Shown in pieces: positions 6,768 through 6,941 of a stretch of 6,941 bases of DNA (position 1 is the stretch's first letter; the number at the start of each line of letters is the position of its first letter). Source of the stretch: an uncultured Flavobacteriales bacterium (lineage in GTDB: Bacteria > Bacteroidota > Bacteroidia > Flavobacteriales > Crocinitomicaceae). The DNA lies in contig CAMLET010000171.1 in the NCBI GenBank assembly GCA_946479125.1, positions 1-6,941 of the forward strand, given 5' to 3'. A program made the position numbers and the translations under genes. The notes under the pieces are model-generated. The model saw only the letters and a list, made by a program, of their open reading frames with translations, was not told the DNA's origin and did not search any database.

Positions 6768-6941
6768 ATCATTATCTACCAGATCAATCTTATTCGGATT
6801 TTCCAACACGCCATAGCTTGTTATAAAAGTCGTATGGATCATTTTCTTGCTTTTCGTAACGGTCTTTAATCCTTCCACTTTAGTTCTGATTCTCTTGGCA
6901 TAATCCTGATCAATACTAAATTCATCTGCGTAGAACTTCAT
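6741..6941 (-). CDS. C-terminal fragment of an AAA-type ATP-binding protein (N-terminus beyond right edge)
   Basis: The frame is open from the right edge to TAG at 6743-6741, giving 66 visible residues. The segment MKFYADEFSIDQDYAKRIR, then KTVTKSKKM, TTFITSYGV and the end LLIDVLFE match my memory of the C-terminus of a roughly 380-residue ATPase family frequent in Bacteroidota (archaeal-type ATPase, DUF234/DUF4143-like), which carries a P-loop domain followed by a PD-(D/E)XK-nuclease-like domain. In that family the E-x-K motif reads E(I/M)KFY, so the ATG at the window edge is probably an internal methionine. The Walker motifs would lie outside the window. The role is unknown; proteins of this kind are spread as accessory genes. 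It is convergent with the neighbouring gene and overlaps its 3' end by 27 bp. An isolated 66-residue protein starting exactly at the edge is less likely. Confidence 0.65.
   Translation of the reverse strand: MKFYADEFSIDQDYAKRIRTKVEGLKTVTKSKKMIHTTFITSYGVLENPNKIDLVDNDLLIDVLFE

Overview
The window reads as chromosomal DNA of a Bacteroidota bacterium, most likely a flavobacterium; a Crocinitomicaceae/Fluviicola-like origin is a guess. The reasons are an AT-rich sequence, a giant secreted protein built of PKD and Ig-like modules of the kind seen in type IX secretion substrates and gliding/adhesion proteins, exported proteins with short Ala-Gln signal-cleavage sites, and starts that mostly lack Shine-Dalgarno sequences. 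No tRNA, rRNA, CRISPR array, insertion sequence or phage gene was seen.

Layout. (1) Positions 1-3248, minus strand: one uninterrupted reading frame of 1082 codons that starts inside the window and runs off its left edge. It has a signal peptide followed by 13 modules: PKD-type with WNFGD and WGDGS motifs, then Ig-like repeats whose last copies are close relatives of each other. (2) Positions 3249-3397: a 149-bp divergent intergenic region with a candidate Bacteroidota-type promoter for the minus-strand gene and a 10-bp palindrome. (3) Positions 3398-5281, plus strand: an exported 627-residue protein joining a phosphohistidine 'swivel' domain to a PPDK/PEP-synthase-type ATP-grasp domain, in the order used by glucan water dikinase and without a PEP/pyruvate barrel. 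(4) Positions 5318-6157, plus strand: a 279-residue exported protein of unknown function, 36 bp downstream and probably in the same transcript. (5) Positions 6237-6767, plus strand: a 176-residue cytoplasmic protein of unknown function. (6) Positions 6741-6941, minus strand: the C-terminal end of what looks like an AAA-type ATP-binding protein with a nuclease-like C-terminal domain. It enters from the right edge and overlaps gene 5 tail to tail by 27 bp.

How the genes relate. Only the pair at 3398-6157 looks like a functional unit: same strand, close spacing, and both products exported with very similar leaders (both begin MTR and end in Ala-Gln). The most unusual item is the first of the pair, an ATP-dependent dikinase fold apparently sent to a compartment not thought to contain ATP, with no recognisable acceptor-binding domain. 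The large surface protein is transcribed away from it and may be unrelated. The two right-hand genes look like independent accessory genes.
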